Assembly: GCA_038851035.1 (NCBI GenBank)
Contig: JAWCLH010000019.1
Coordinates: forward strand, 1 to 52,948
DNA length: 52,948 nt
Direction: 5' to 3'
From: Thermoplasmata archaeon
GTDB taxonomy: Archaea; Thermoplasmatota; DTKX01; VGTL01
Shown here: in pieces, positions 34,101-43,373 of the stretch
How positions within the stretch are numbered: position 1 is the stretch's first letter
How the letters are laid out: each line of letters opens with the position of its first letter
Program-made: the position numbers and the translations under genes
The notes under the pieces: model-generated
Told to the model about the DNA's origin: nothing
What the model saw: the letters and a program-made list of their open reading frames with translations, nothing else
The model's database searches: none

Positions 34101-36391
34101 GCCTCCGCGCGCTCGTAGCCGAAGTGCCACTCTGTGCGCTCTTGCTCGAACCACTCGGCACCTCCCGGGACCGACCGACGGCTCTCTTGAGCCTGACCAT
34201 TCACCTCGACACAAACCGCAACGGCGTCGTGGACGGTGGCGAGCCGCCGCTCGCAACCGCCGCCCCGACCAGCGGGGGGTGGCAGGTGTGGCTCCCCGAC
34301 CCTCTCGTAGTCACGCCGGGAAAAGAAATCGAACTCCTCGTCTCAGGCCTCTTGCGGCCGGATGCCGGGCTCGGCTCGCCAGTCGGGGCGAGAATTCCCG
34401 CGATGGACGGAGCATTACTCGGGAGGGGGGCCGCCACCATCAGAGGGGGTGGCTCGCTGGGCTTCGTCATCTCTCATTCCCCGGGAATAACCATTGATGG
34501 CTTCTTCAGCGACTGGGCCCACGTCACCATCCTTAACGACACTGACGACGCCCTCCCTCCGGACATCGACATCCTGCACTATGCCTTCGCCTCGGACAGC
34601 CGCTCCCTCTCTTTCTACATGGACGTCGAGGGGGAGATGCTGGGCGGTAATGCGATTCCGGCCTTGGCCAGGGGCAGGCCCGGGAAGCCCTCGCCGGTGC
34701 AACCCGGACCACCACCGGTTCCCCTCCCCCTGCCGGTCGTCACTGGGGAGGACACCGCCGCGGTCCTGATAGACGCGGACCGAAACCCGCGCACGGGAGT
34801 TCAAATCTGGGGAGGAATCGGGGCTGATTTCTGCATTCAGGTACGGGGCAGGGAGGGGAGGGTGACAAGCGCGGAGTGCCACAGGGCGAACGCCTCCGGA
34901 GGCTGGGAGCAGATCGGGCCCGTCCCCGCCGGAGCGGACGGTTGCCGTCTGGAGACGCAGGTCACGTTCGGGCTCCTCGGCATTCCCCCCTCGCAAGTGG
35001 ACGCGGTTCTCTACACCACGGACTGGACGGACCGGAGGGACTACACCGAGCCCTCGCGCGGCCGTGGCGGCGCGCTGGACATCAGCGGCAGGAGCATCCT
35101 GCCTCCGGCCGTCACAGCTGGCGCGGTCTGGCCGGCTCTGGCCCTCACGATGACAGCTTCCGGCGGCGACGTCGTTCTGACCTCGCTGGAGCCGTCGCTG
35201 CTCGGCACGGCGTCGGGCCTGGACGCCCCCCGCGCCCACCTCTTCGCGGACACGGACCACGACGGCGAGTTCACCGGAGCCGACGAGCTTGTGCTCGGTG
35301 GGGAGGCGACTTTCGCCGACGGCCGCTACCTCATCTCGCATGCCCCCCTCCTGATTCCGGAGGGGCGGACGCTTCTCCTTTTCGTCGCGGTGGAGCTATC
35401 GGCAGCAGCGGTGTCAGGGAGAACGCTCGGTCTATCTCTCGAGCGGCCGGAGAGAGTCGAGTCGACCGCCATCTCGGTGTCCGGTGATTTTCCGCTCGCA
35501 TCGGAGCTCGCTGCGATCGCTCCGGGCCGCGGCCGGGGAGGGTGGGAGGCCGAGGAGGGCTGGCTCGTCGTCGCCCTCCCCTCGCCCTGCCAGCTCGTCC
35601 CGGCGGAGTTCGAGAGCGGCTTGCGCGACCCGGGCCGGGGCCCATCGGGGGGCTGGCCATCGAGCTGGACCTGGCTGACCAACGACAGCGACAACAAGGG
35701 CGCGAGCTTCAAGGACATTGACATCCTCTCTCTCTGGATGTACGACGACTCAAATTACATCTATTTCAAAATAAATCTCGAGGACCTCGCCACGCTCTAT
35801 ATCAACGACGAGTGGAACTTCTACTTCAAGACCAATGACTCGAGCAACAACAACTACGACATGTGGTATAGGGTCTCGCTGAGGTGCACGAGCACCGCTA
35901 CGCCTTCATTCAGCTCCTCGTTGAGCAGCTACACCGGCAGCGGCACGCCTGACAGGGGTGACTCCTGGACGGTGAACGAGACCAACACCGGCAACTCGAC
36001 CCTTGACGGGACGATGTACGGCTACTGGTTCGACCAGCAGAACGACTCGGTGATGTTCTATGTGTCCAAGTCCTCGATATACGGAAACCTTCTCGGGCCG
36101 GGCAACACGACCAGCGTCTATGCCGACACCTGGTATTACAGCAACAACAAGTGGCGCAGGTACGATCGCGCGCCGGGCGCAAACAAACTCTTGGACTACA
36201 CCATGATACCCGAGTTCGGGGAGATTCTCGCGCCCGTCGCAGGAAGCATGATATTGTTCGCGCTGTTGAGGAGAGCTGGGTGGCGCAGAGGGCGTTTCAT
36301 AGGGGAATCCAGAAATGTGTCTCCCCGGCGGCCGGGATGCGGGAGGAAAAACCATCGGAAAAGATGCGGGCGCGGGCCGGCGAGCCGGTGA
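31142..36391 (+). CDS. Giant TPR protein anchored across the membrane with three exported beta-sandwich modules and a PEF-CTERM-like end
   Basis: The protein has 1749 residues. A zinc ribbon (CPFCG ... CSLCGG) is at 30-49. Twelve or so TPRs fill about 94-515 (AWIVQGDIYYNSGHLQKALE). A Pro/Glu-rich linker leads to short NG-repeats (about 655-735: GLTNG, GIINGRG, GVINGRG). A single helix (about 758-782) crosses the membrane; the rest is probably outside. Three modules share an INGDFSDW-like opening (about 790-950, 1115-1280 and 1510-1650), as in DOMON/CBM9-type sandwiches. PEFGEILAPVAGSMILFALL from 1690 fits the PEF-CTERM signal, although ~40 residues follow it. It likely links cytoplasmic complexes to the cell surface. 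Confidence 0.8.
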   Translation: MAGDPEKKKGLVRDFKARWSRVSRVDIGKCPFCGNPLKDEIAPCSLCGGSREGVSGITRPPGPAPVPPPPEPLPEPVGEELEIKKDERDWKAWIVQGDIYYNSGHLQKALEAYDRSLSIRPSFEALNNKGLVLHREGRHAEALECFEKAVELNPDDENLWYHRGNVLRELGRHTEAMDSYDRAISLKPNFERAWAAAGHALLAMGRNEEAIICFESALRIQLDNEHTWHAIGSALLRMKRYDEAETALAKAVEIRPDYWEAWYERAALSLERGRFQEAIEFLRKVTEHNPRHWRSWLELGALLMDKGDEREALLCYSKASENSAGRWEVWRALGQCYLGMKRYQEASAAFTKATELNPANSALLQEAAEAHYLAGRPELTVQAAEKALALGETSQALLTLGTAFLRTGRFREALERLDKAASLDAGSPRVWLEKANAHKMLGERDKALEACERALSLNPRYERALGLRSEILFEMGRWREALEAADAALALRPSLEKLERIAELREMLIIAEAEKWRREAPLPEAAPLTPEELVRLGLEAGAPAVSPPPPVEVQPPEALPPEELVAVEAEALPEAVPELREGLETEEPAVPGLQTESLAAVPAKGEPEGAGAPVAEVGREVEEPGPIEFELVERPLVSRDVARPPARRPSMREKGLTNGLGLTNGRVPGVGIGAGRSLSNGRSGINGRGLTNGRGIINGRGVINGRGAINGRGLINGKGIINGRGPSGRQGLINGVPPEAPGPYAARLRSRRARRNMRLAATVLAAAALILALPFAAMILMRPVGIEINGDFSDWLGIPSLPDSFEDMVAEPRLNILNVSTVVELGRAFFRVDVVGRILDGPPDGVDVLRVFIDADSSSRTGYLIAGIGADRLIEAWGYNNTVRGTELRAFNASRPRLDWNGWNLIGSASAAARGRSAELGAALSDLGLIEGRTYLCVAELDDGKGHRDVSDLVLGSEGGALLVEQSGLVPEVVNSTCEPLPILRASLRALVAEVPLCALLLEPLGTSRDRPTALLSLTIHLDTNRNGVVDGGEPPLATAAPTSGGWQVWLPDPLVVTPGKEIELLVSGLLRPDAGLGSPVGARIPAMDGALLGRGAATIRGGGSLGFVISHSPGITIDGFFSDWAHVTILNDTDDALPPDIDILHYAFASDSRSLSFYMDVEGEMLGGNAIPALARGRPGKPSPVQPGPPPVPLPLPVVTGEDTAAVLIDADRNPRTGVQIWGGIGADFCIQVRGREGRVTSAECHRANASGGWEQIGPVPAGADGCRLETQVTFGLLGIPPSQVDAVLYTTDWTDRRDYTEPSRGRGGALDISGRSILPPAVTAGAVWPALALTMTASGGDVVLTSLEPSLLGTASGLDAPRAHLFADTDHDGEFTGADELVLGGEATFADGRYLISHAPLLIPEGRTLLLFVAVELSAAAVSGRTLGLSLERPERVESTAISVSGDFPLASELAAIAPGRGRGGWEAEEGWLVVALPSPCQLVPAEFESGLRDPGRGPSGGWPSSWTWLTNDSDNKGASFKDIDILSLWMYDDSNYIYFKINLEDLATLYINDEWNFYFKTNDSSNNNYDMWYRVSLRCTSTATPSFSSSLSSYTGSGTPDRGDSWTVNETNTGNSTLDGTMYGYWFDQQNDSVMFYVSKSSIYGNLLGPGNTTSVYADTWYYSNNKWRRYDRAPGANKLLDYTMIPEFGEILAPVAGSMILFALLRRAGWRRGRFIGESRNVSPRRPGCGRKNHRKRCGRGPASR

Positions 36392-36583
36392 GCGCGGCCA
36401 AATTTAAATATCTATATATATCCTGAAACTCTTTTACTGCCGTAATTGGAAAAATCGCCGCGGAGGCGGGAGGAGTTGAAGAGCTGCCCGGTCGGGAGGT
36501 TGCGAAGTTTTACAAACCCGTCACGAGGGGCGGGAAGCCAAGACAGCCGATGGGCGCTTTTTAGAGAGGAAGGTGCTTTTTAA

Positions 36584-38320
36584 TTGCGCGGACCAGAGCT
36601 CGAGAGGGAGGTCCCCTCCCCGCTGAGCTGCCCGGGCTGCGGGGCAGTTCTTGCTCCTGGAACAGCCAGATGCCCCGCCTGCGGGATGAGCCTCGGCGGC
36701 GCCTTCCAGCCCACGGGCGCGGGGAGGCCCGGCGATTCCGGCGAGGAGTTCGAGGACGAGGAGCCCGAGCGCCCCGCCGGGCCAGTCCCGAGGTGCCCGC
36801 GGTGCGATGCTCCGGTGGGATTGAAGGATGTCCGATGCGCACACTGCGGCTTCGAGCTCAGATTCCCCGGCGAGGCAAGGACCCCCCCGCCGCCTTCGGC
36901 CGCGCAGAAGCTGCTCGCCTCCCTCCCCCTCGCGCCCCCTCCTACGCGAGAGCCAGCGCCTCCCCCGCCCGCCCCTCTCACTCCTCCACCCGCGACGCCT
37001 CCGCCAGCGCCTCCGGTGGAGCGCGTCCCCCCGGCCCCTATCCCGCCCGCCGGCCCCGCGTCCCGGCCTCCTCCGCCGCCTGTCCCCGCGCCCCCGCCGC
37101 AGACGCTCGCACGGCCGGCGCCGGCGCCACCGCCCGCGAAGACCATTCCTGTGGTCCCTCCCGCGCCCCGCCCGCCCGACGAGAAGAGGGCCGCGAGGGA
37201 GAGGTTCATGGTGCTCGGCAGCGAGATTCTTATCGGCCTCGGGATCGCAGACGTAGTGGTCTGGGCGGTGCCCCAGCTCTGGACGGATTTCTACATCAAC
37301 CTCGGAATGTCTCTCGCCAACCTTGTTATTATTCTTTATGTCCTCGGCAGGGCGCAGGCGCACTACAGCGCGGGCTCGAGCGAGATGTCGGACTATGAAA
37401 GAAAGAGGGTCGACAGGACGCTCATTGGGCTTTTCATCTTCCTCCTCGTGCCGATTCACGAGGTCCTCAACATATTCCCGCTGGGCTACTACTCACCCTC
37501 CTGGACGACCTACGGACCGGCTGGCCTCATCAACCCGATGATAATGCTAATCGGACTGATGGTTGTGGCGTGGGGAATTCAGGGCTCGAGGGAGAGGATG
37601 GGCTATTTCGGAATCTGGCGGAACGGAACAATAATTCTCGTTCTTCCCCCGATTTTCGCGCTGGTCCAGCTCTTCGCGCCGGTGCTCATTGCTCCGGAAT
37701 GGTTCCACCAGACTGTCGGCCTCACCGGGGGCGCGGTGATGGGCATCGCCTTTCTGGTCAAATCCCAAAGGAACAAACAGTTCGAGGAGCTAGAGAGGGC
37801 CCTGAGCTGGGGCGATGCCTACGCCGCGCGTGGGCAACTCAATGAGGCCCTCCAGCAATACGACGCCGCGATAAACGTCGCGCACACCCTCTTCTCCCAC
37901 CTCATCTACAACCCGGACAACCCCTACGCCCAGGTGCGCGTCCCGCCGGCCTACAGCGAGCCCTGGTTCAGGAAGGGCAGGCTGCTCGCCAGAATCGGGG
38001 ACTACAGGAGTCGGAAGAAGGCGCTGGCGATATTCGACATGATTCTGGAGATGGACCCCGCCAACCTGACCGCCCTGCTCAACGAGGCCGAGATACTGAC
38101 TGATATGGGCGAGTTCGACGCCGCGGTGCGAGCCTGCGACAGGGCCCTCGCGATAGCGCCCGGCCACCCAGACGCGATGAGGCTCAAGGCGGAGGCGATA
38201 AGGGCGGCGCGCAGGGCGGAGGAGGAGAGGGAGAGGGCTAGGGGAGCGGAGTCGGTATTCGATGGCATTGAGCCCTCCGTCCCTGCCTCCGGCCGTCGTA
38301 CCGGCGCCGGTGGCGGGTGA
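36584..38320 (+). CDS. Polytopic membrane protein with two zinc ribbons, Pro-rich linker and C-terminal TPRs
   Basis: The protein has 578 residues. N-terminal zinc ribbons are at about 16-33 (CPGCGAVLAPGTARCPACG) and 70-87 (CPRCDAPVGLKDVRCAHCG). A 100-residue Pro/Ala-rich linker follows. Six or so membrane helices lie between about 205 and 390. The last ~180 residues have TPRs (ALSWGDAYAARGQLNEALQQ, ALAIFDMILEMDPANLTALL). The start is a TTG with GAGGAAGGTG ten bases before it; no ATG is near. The architecture echoes the zinc-ribbon/TPR protein just upstream, so both may belong to one membrane apparatus (inference). A transport or signalling role is open. Confidence 0.75.
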   Translation: MRGPELEREVPSPLSCPGCGAVLAPGTARCPACGMSLGGAFQPTGAGRPGDSGEEFEDEEPERPAGPVPRCPRCDAPVGLKDVRCAHCGFELRFPGEARTPPPPSAAQKLLASLPLAPPPTREPAPPPPAPLTPPPATPPPAPPVERVPPAPIPPAGPASRPPPPPVPAPPPQTLARPAPAPPPAKTIPVVPPAPRPPDEKRAARERFMVLGSEILIGLGIADVVVWAVPQLWTDFYINLGMSLANLVIILYVLGRAQAHYSAGSSEMSDYERKRVDRTLIGLFIFLLVPIHEVLNIFPLGYYSPSWTTYGPAGLINPMIMLIGLMVVAWGIQGSRERMGYFGIWRNGTIILVLPPIFALVQLFAPVLIAPEWFHQTVGLTGGAVMGIAFLVKSQRNKQFEELERALSWGDAYAARGQLNEALQQYDAAINVAHTLFSHLIYNPDNPYAQVRVPPAYSEPWFRKGRLLARIGDYRSRKKALAIFDMILEMDPANLTALLNEAEILTDMGEFDAAVRACDRALAIAPGHPDAMRLKAEAIRAARRAEEERERARGAESVFDGIEPSVPASGRRTGAGGG

Positions 38321-38336
38321 GGACTGGTGAATTTGG

Positions 38337-39740
38337 ATGGTGCGCAGGAATGCTGAATGGAGTACAGCGGCCACTGGTGGCGGCCGTGAAAGGGCACGCC
38401 ACAGGGCCAAGGGCCACCCCGAGCCCCGTGTCGAGGAGATGAAGACCGTCCACGACCCTGTCCACGGGAGCCTCGACATCGGCGGGGTCTTTCTCGAGCT
38501 CCTCGAGTCGGCCGAGCTCCAGCGGTTGCACGGAATTCGCCAGCTAGGGCTCGCCAGCCTCGTGTTCCCGGGCGCCAACCACACCCGGCTAGAGCACTCC
38601 CTCGGCTGCTGGTACATCGGCAGGAGGATGGCGCAAGAGCTCGGGGTGGAGGAGGGGCTCGAGGAGCTCTCAGCCGCCTGCCTGCTCCACGACCTGGGAC
38701 ACTATCCTTTCTCGCACACCCTCGAGACCGTCCTTCACGACGCGGCAGGAATCGACCACGTCAGGCTGACGCGCGAAATAATCACCGGCAGGACCGACGT
38801 GCTGAGGGATGGCGAGGAGCTCCCCGGAAGGAGGAGGGTTTCCGAGATTCTGCAGGAGAGGGGTGTGGATGCGGAATTGGTGGCGGAGCTGGTGTCCGCG
38901 GAATTCGGCTCCAGACCCGAGGCCCTTCTGGAAGAATTCGCCGGCAGAGGGCGGAGGGGCAAGCGGGCCCCTCCCGGCTGGCTCGGCGGAATTCTCCACG
39001 GCGCAATAGACGCGGACCAGCTCGACTATCTCTTGAGGGACTCGCACTACACGGGCGTCGCATATGGCGTCATTGACCTCCCACGCCTCCTAAGGACGAT
39101 TGCACCGTGGCAGGGAGGGGTCGCGGTTAGGAAGAGCGGGCTGGCGGCTGTCGAGAGCGTTCTCGTCGCCCGCGCCCTGATGTACTCATCCGTCTACTTC
39201 CACCACACCGTCAGAATAGCAGAGATGATGCTCGCCCGCGCGGTCGAGAGGATGGAGGATTTGAAGGAGCTGGATGTGCCCAGAATGGTGGACTGGGAGC
39301 TGCTCCAGCACCTCGCGGCCTCCGGCGGTTTCCAGAGGGAGATCGCCCTGAGGTTGAAGTACCGGAGGCTCTTCAAGAGGGCCCACACGGTCCCCCTCGA
39401 GGGGCTGGACGAGAGGAGGGCGGAGCGCCTTGCGGAGCTCGAAAAACCGGCCGAGAGGCGCCGGCTCGAGGACGAGCTCGCCCGAAAGGCAGGAGCGCCC
39501 GAGGGCTACGTGATTGTGGACTTTCCCTCGAAAGAGCTACTTCTCTCGGAGCCGAGGATGCACAGAACCGGCATCATGATTCTGGACGAGGAGACCGGGC
39601 GCTTGAGGCCACTCTCGAAGCACAGCCCCCTCGCCCGCGCATTGCAGCTCAGGAGGGTTCCGGACTGGGCAGTGATGGTCTCGACCGACGCGCGCTTTAG
39701 GTCCGAGGTGGCGAGGGCAGCGAGGGCAGCTCTTGAGTGA
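38337..39740 (+). CDS. HD-superfamily phosphohydrolase (SAMHD1-like dNTPase family)
   Basis: The protein has 467 residues, or 433 from ATG 38439. VHDPVHGSLDIG then LLESAELQRLHGIRQLGLAS is the family start; the HD motif is His118-Asp119 (CLLHDLGHYPFSHTLE) with upstream HTRLEHSLG and a downstream Asp in GAIDADQLDYLLRDS. Such proteins hydrolyse dNTPs or other nucleotides; dGTPase-like activity is known in relatives, but the substrate here is unverified. The first ~34 residues before MKTVHDPVHG look non-conserved, so the true start may be 38439. The gene lies 16 bases after the zinc-ribbon membrane protein, probably in one transcript. Confidence 0.88.
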   Translation: MVRRNAEWSTAATGGGRERARHRAKGHPEPRVEEMKTVHDPVHGSLDIGGVFLELLESAELQRLHGIRQLGLASLVFPGANHTRLEHSLGCWYIGRRMAQELGVEEGLEELSAACLLHDLGHYPFSHTLETVLHDAAGIDHVRLTREIITGRTDVLRDGEELPGRRRVSEILQERGVDAELVAELVSAEFGSRPEALLEEFAGRGRRGKRAPPGWLGGILHGAIDADQLDYLLRDSHYTGVAYGVIDLPRLLRTIAPWQGGVAVRKSGLAAVESVLVARALMYSSVYFHHTVRIAEMMLARAVERMEDLKELDVPRMVDWELLQHLAASGGFQREIALRLKYRRLFKRAHTVPLEGLDERRAERLAELEKPAERRRLEDELARKAGAPEGYVIVDFPSKELLLSEPRMHRTGIMILDEETGRLRPLSKHSPLARALQLRRVPDWAVMVSTDARFRSEVARAARAALE

Positions 39741-39868
39741 TTCCTCGCCTCGGAATCGAGATGGCACCTCTCCCTTCTCGGGAGGCTGGTCCGACTCAGT
39801 CGGGGTGAGGGTGCCTTGAGGCGTCCCTGACAATAGATTAATATACTGGCGCCCGCGTGAGTTCTGTG

Positions 39869-42800
39869 ATGCGGGCGATGAGAGGGGCAGAGCCGGGCCC
39901 GAACGCCTTGGCGAAGGCCGCAGCGCTGCTCCTTTGCGCGCTTCTCATACCCTCCGCCCCATTCCGGATGACTGTAGAGGCCGGGAGGGTTGTACTGAAT
40001 AACTTCAGCGGCGGCAACTCCTCCGTCGAGACTTACTTTCCAGCGGCGGGGGAAATCGAGGCCGCGTCCATCAGAATTCCAAAGGTCGCCTCCCTCCAGA
40101 GGGCCTGCGTCACGGTCGAGGGCCGGCCCCGTCTGGAAAACCGGACCATTGTCCTTGATTCCCGCGACGACTTCGCGGCGTGCGAGCTCCGGAACCTCGA
40201 CATAAACTCCACCCAGGGCAGCCTCAGGCTTCTAAGGCGGGAGGGGCTGGGGGACGAGTTCTCTGCGTCGAGCCTCGACCCGAAATGGAGCTGGTTTAAC
40301 GAGCCGCCGGAGTGGGACGTCAATTCCACCCGAGCGGGCCATCTGCACATGGTCTCGGCCCGGAACACCCAGTTCCACGGAGATGAGGACAACGGCCACA
40401 TCGTATATCAGGTTCTTAATGGCAGCTTCATGCTGGAGACAAAGCTCGTCTCGACGCCGACGAAGAACTACGAAAAAGCGGGACTGGTCGTGAGGCACGA
40501 CGCGGGGAACTATGTTCTCCTGAAGTACCAGAACAACACCGGAAAAACCGTTCAGGTGGCCGTGAAGGAGGCGGGGAGCATGTGGAACGACATGACCCGC
40601 TCAATATCCGCCACCAGCCCGATATGGCTCAGGCTCGAGAAGGACAACAGGACATTCACGAGCTCCTACTCGAACAACGGCAACAGCTGGACCCCCCACT
40701 TCCAGTGGTACGTAACCATCGCCGACCCGGTTATGGTGGGTCTCTTCGTGGCCGACGGGAACGCGGGCACAAACTACACGGCGGACTTCGACTACTTCCG
40801 AGTAACCCAGTACGCCTTCAACGGCACCCTCCTCTCCCCAGTCTACGCCACTGACCGCCCCGTGCTCTCCGCCCACGTTTGCTGGGACGGACCGGTCTCT
40901 CCCACCAATACGGGCTTCGTCTTCAGCCTCCGCGCGGACCCGGGCGCTCCGTGGGAGACGATGCTCTGGAATTCAAGCGTCGAGCTCCAGCAGAGGGGTA
41001 CGAGGGCCCAGTTCCGTATGGACATGACGTCCCTAGGCCTTAGGACACCCGAGCTCTATTGCGTTACGCTGACGCTGACAGCCGGGTCGCACCCGTCGGG
41101 CGTCTCTCTGGCCCTCGGGGGCGGAGCCCCCTTCTGGAGCGCCGGGGGCGAGCTCAGGGGTGCGGTCATTGTCGATTTCTTGCGGGCTCTCGCAGACTAC
41201 ATTGCCGCCGCCCCGGCGGACGGGGAGGGAATGGTCACCGTGCCCCTCCGGCTCTCTTCAGCGAGCGAGGGATATTTGGTGCTGCGCAACCTGACGGTGG
41301 AGTACTTCATTGGAGCACCTCCCGAAGTGCCGCTCCTCATTTCTCCGGGCGATGGTGCCTTCCTCCCTTCCCTCTCCCCGAACCTCACCCTCCGCTCCAC
41401 AGACCCAGATGGAGACCCCCTCTGGTACTCTGTTGAGCTGACGCCCGAGGGCTCCGGCGTGTGGCAGCGCTTCGACCAGACTACTTCCGGAGCTGGCTGG
41501 TCTGGTGGGGAACATCCCTATCCCTCGGGCGAGAATGCAACCCTAGTCATACCCCGACACCTCGCCCAGGGAACGACATATCTCTGGAGGGCCAGATCCT
41601 TCGACGGTGCGTACTGGTCCCCATATTCTCCATCCCGCCGCTTCACGCTCGACACGACTCCGCCCGAAGGGTGGGTGAGGGACGAGGGGGAAATCACCCA
41701 CGACCCCAGCCAGCTCAGGGCCGAGCTCAATTTCTCCGACCCAGAGTCCGGCGTCGAGCTATTCGAGGTCTCCATCGGCACATCGCCCGGGGCCACGGAT
41801 GTTGTGCCGACCATCTGCTCCAGTATTCCCGAAGTGATTGTTGATGGACTCTCATTGGAGGACGGCCCAATCTATTACATCAACGCAAGGGCCCGGAACA
41901 GGGCCGGTCTGTGGTCAGCGTGGGCCTACTCCAACGGAATTCGATACCACCTGCCGGATGCGGAGAGGGTCGGAATAAGGATAGAGTCCCCTTCCGATGG
42001 CAGCGTTCTGAGCGGCACTGTGGATGTCTGCGGGACAGCTTGGAATAGGGACGGCTGGGGTTCTCTGGCCCGCGTTCAGGTCAGAGCGGGACAAGCTCTG
42101 TGGAGGTACGCTACAGTCTCGGGCGAGGGCTGGCTCCGCAACTGGAGCATCGCGCTCGACACAACCTCCCTTGCTGATGGGAGCCAGACTATTCAGGCCA
42201 GACTCGTGCAGGACCTGATAACGGGTGGTGTGCTCGCTTTCCACAGTGTTAACGTGACCGTGGTCAATCAGGGCCCGATGCCCGAGCTTGGCGCCGATTT
42301 CTCGCCGCCCGGAAATGTGACGATATTGGAGAACGAGAGCGTCGAGTTCTCGGTCGTAAACGCCACGCTCCCTGTGACCTACACATGGTTCGTGGACGGC
42401 GAGGTCAGGGCCGCGACCACGAACAGGTTCTTCTATAGGCCCTCCTACACATCCGCGGGCGCGCACACCGTGACCGTCGTCCTAAGCGCTGGCGTCGTCT
42501 CGCTGCGCCACGAATGGAACGTATTGGTGGTCGACGTGAACCGGCCCCCAGTAGCGATAATCACGGAGCCCACGGGCCGCGAGAGGCTGGAGACGGGCAG
42601 GCAAATTCTCTTCGACGCCTCGAGGAGCTACGACCCAGACCCGGGAGACAACCTCACGTTCCGCTGGGAGCTGGGCGACGGCGTGGTCCTCGAGGGCCGC
42701 GCGGTCCAGCACGCCTACACCAGGGCCGGGGAGTTCAGGGTCATTCTGATAGTTTCCGACGGCAGAGCCGAGGCCACGGCGGAGGTGGAGCTCACCGTTC

Positions 42801-43249
42801 TGGAGAGGCCAAGGACCATTGCGCAGGAACCGGCGGACCTATCCCGTCTCGCCGTGCCCCTGCTCCTGCTACTGGCACTGACCACCTTCTCGGCCGCGAG
42901 CGCCTATTTCGCCCGTAGGGCGCTAATTGAGAGGAGAGAGGCGCGGCGCAGGGCCGAGGCAATGAAGCCCATCAGGATAGACCTGGGGCTGGAGGAATTC
43001 CTGGATGAGTCGCTCGGCCGCCGGAGCTCTCCGAGGGACAGGTTCCTCGACGACGATGAGGCGCCGGGATTCAGGGAGCTGACGCCGGATGCTCTTGCCG
43101 GCCTTCCAGAGGCAGAGACCGAGCTCGTCGAGGAGCCCCCAGGGACCCGGACAGAACCGGTTGACGAAGGGGGGGGTGGGGGAGGTATGGACCGCAATAG
43201 AGAAGGGTCCTTGGAGGACGGTAAGGCTCACGGCAAGGGTGGACCGTAG
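39869..43249 (+). CDS. Exported membrane-anchored protein with DUF1349-like lectin domain, Fn3, Ig-like and PKD domains
   Basis: The protein has 1126 residues from ATG 39869. A signal sequence (NALAKAAALLLCALLIPSAP) is followed by a concanavalin-like DUF1349 domain (about 130-310: AGLVVRHDAGNYVLLKYQNN, WLRLEKDNRTFTSSYSNNG). Next are an Fn3-like segment (SPGDGAFLPSLSPN ... WRARSFDGAYWSPYS), an Ig-like segment (GIRIESPSDGSVLSGTVDV) and PKD domains (VNRPPVAIITEPTG, SYDPDPGDNLTFRWELGDG). One membrane helix (about 990-1012) and a ~110-residue acidic cytoplasmic tail end it. The TATA-like TTAATATAC (39837-39845) sits at the right distance for ATG 39869, so GTG 39857 is rejected. A surface adhesin or carbohydrate-binding role is likely. 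Confidence 0.8.
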   Translation: MRAMRGAEPGPNALAKAAALLLCALLIPSAPFRMTVEAGRVVLNNFSGGNSSVETYFPAAGEIEAASIRIPKVASLQRACVTVEGRPRLENRTIVLDSRDDFAACELRNLDINSTQGSLRLLRREGLGDEFSASSLDPKWSWFNEPPEWDVNSTRAGHLHMVSARNTQFHGDEDNGHIVYQVLNGSFMLETKLVSTPTKNYEKAGLVVRHDAGNYVLLKYQNNTGKTVQVAVKEAGSMWNDMTRSISATSPIWLRLEKDNRTFTSSYSNNGNSWTPHFQWYVTIADPVMVGLFVADGNAGTNYTADFDYFRVTQYAFNGTLLSPVYATDRPVLSAHVCWDGPVSPTNTGFVFSLRADPGAPWETMLWNSSVELQQRGTRAQFRMDMTSLGLRTPELYCVTLTLTAGSHPSGVSLALGGGAPFWSAGGELRGAVIVDFLRALADYIAAAPADGEGMVTVPLRLSSASEGYLVLRNLTVEYFIGAPPEVPLLISPGDGAFLPSLSPNLTLRSTDPDGDPLWYSVELTPEGSGVWQRFDQTTSGAGWSGGEHPYPSGENATLVIPRHLAQGTTYLWRARSFDGAYWSPYSPSRRFTLDTTPPEGWVRDEGEITHDPSQLRAELNFSDPESGVELFEVSIGTSPGATDVVPTICSSIPEVIVDGLSLEDGPIYYINARARNRAGLWSAWAYSNGIRYHLPDAERVGIRIESPSDGSVLSGTVDVCGTAWNRDGWGSLARVQVRAGQALWRYATVSGEGWLRNWSIALDTTSLADGSQTIQARLVQDLITGGVLAFHSVNVTVVNQGPMPELGADFSPPGNVTILENESVEFSVVNATLPVTYTWFVDGEVRAATTNRFFYRPSYTSAGAHTVTVVLSAGVVSLRHEWNVLVVDVNRPPVAIITEPTGRERLETGRQILFDASRSYDPDPGDNLTFRWELGDGVVLEGRAVQHAYTRAGEFRVILIVSDGRAEATAEVELTVLERPRTIAQEPADLSRLAVPLLLLLALTTFSAASAYFARRALIERREARRRAEAMKPIRIDLGLEEFLDESLGRRSSPRDRFLDDDEAPGFRELTPDALAGLPEAETELVEEPPGTRTEPVDEGGGGGGMDRNREGSLEDGKAHGKGGP

Positions 43250-43373
43250 CCCCCAGGAGCTTCAGCCGGGGCCCGTAGGGGCGGGTGGGAGCTTCGCCCC
43301 CCACACGCTTCATTTAGATTTATTTTGCAATAGATTTATAAACTCCCGCAGCGATAAGAAATCGGGTGCCCCT

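Noticed and set aside
31142-36391. Two genes instead of one for the TPR part and the exported part
   Set aside because: The frame is continuous through the NG repeats and the membrane helix, with no internal ribosome site at Met757; kept as one gene, with the option of later cleavage.
36395-36583. A separate small gene in the AT-rich gap before the zinc-ribbon membrane protein
   Set aside because: No open frame with a ribosome site was found; TATA-like sequence near 36402-36420 suggests only a promoter.
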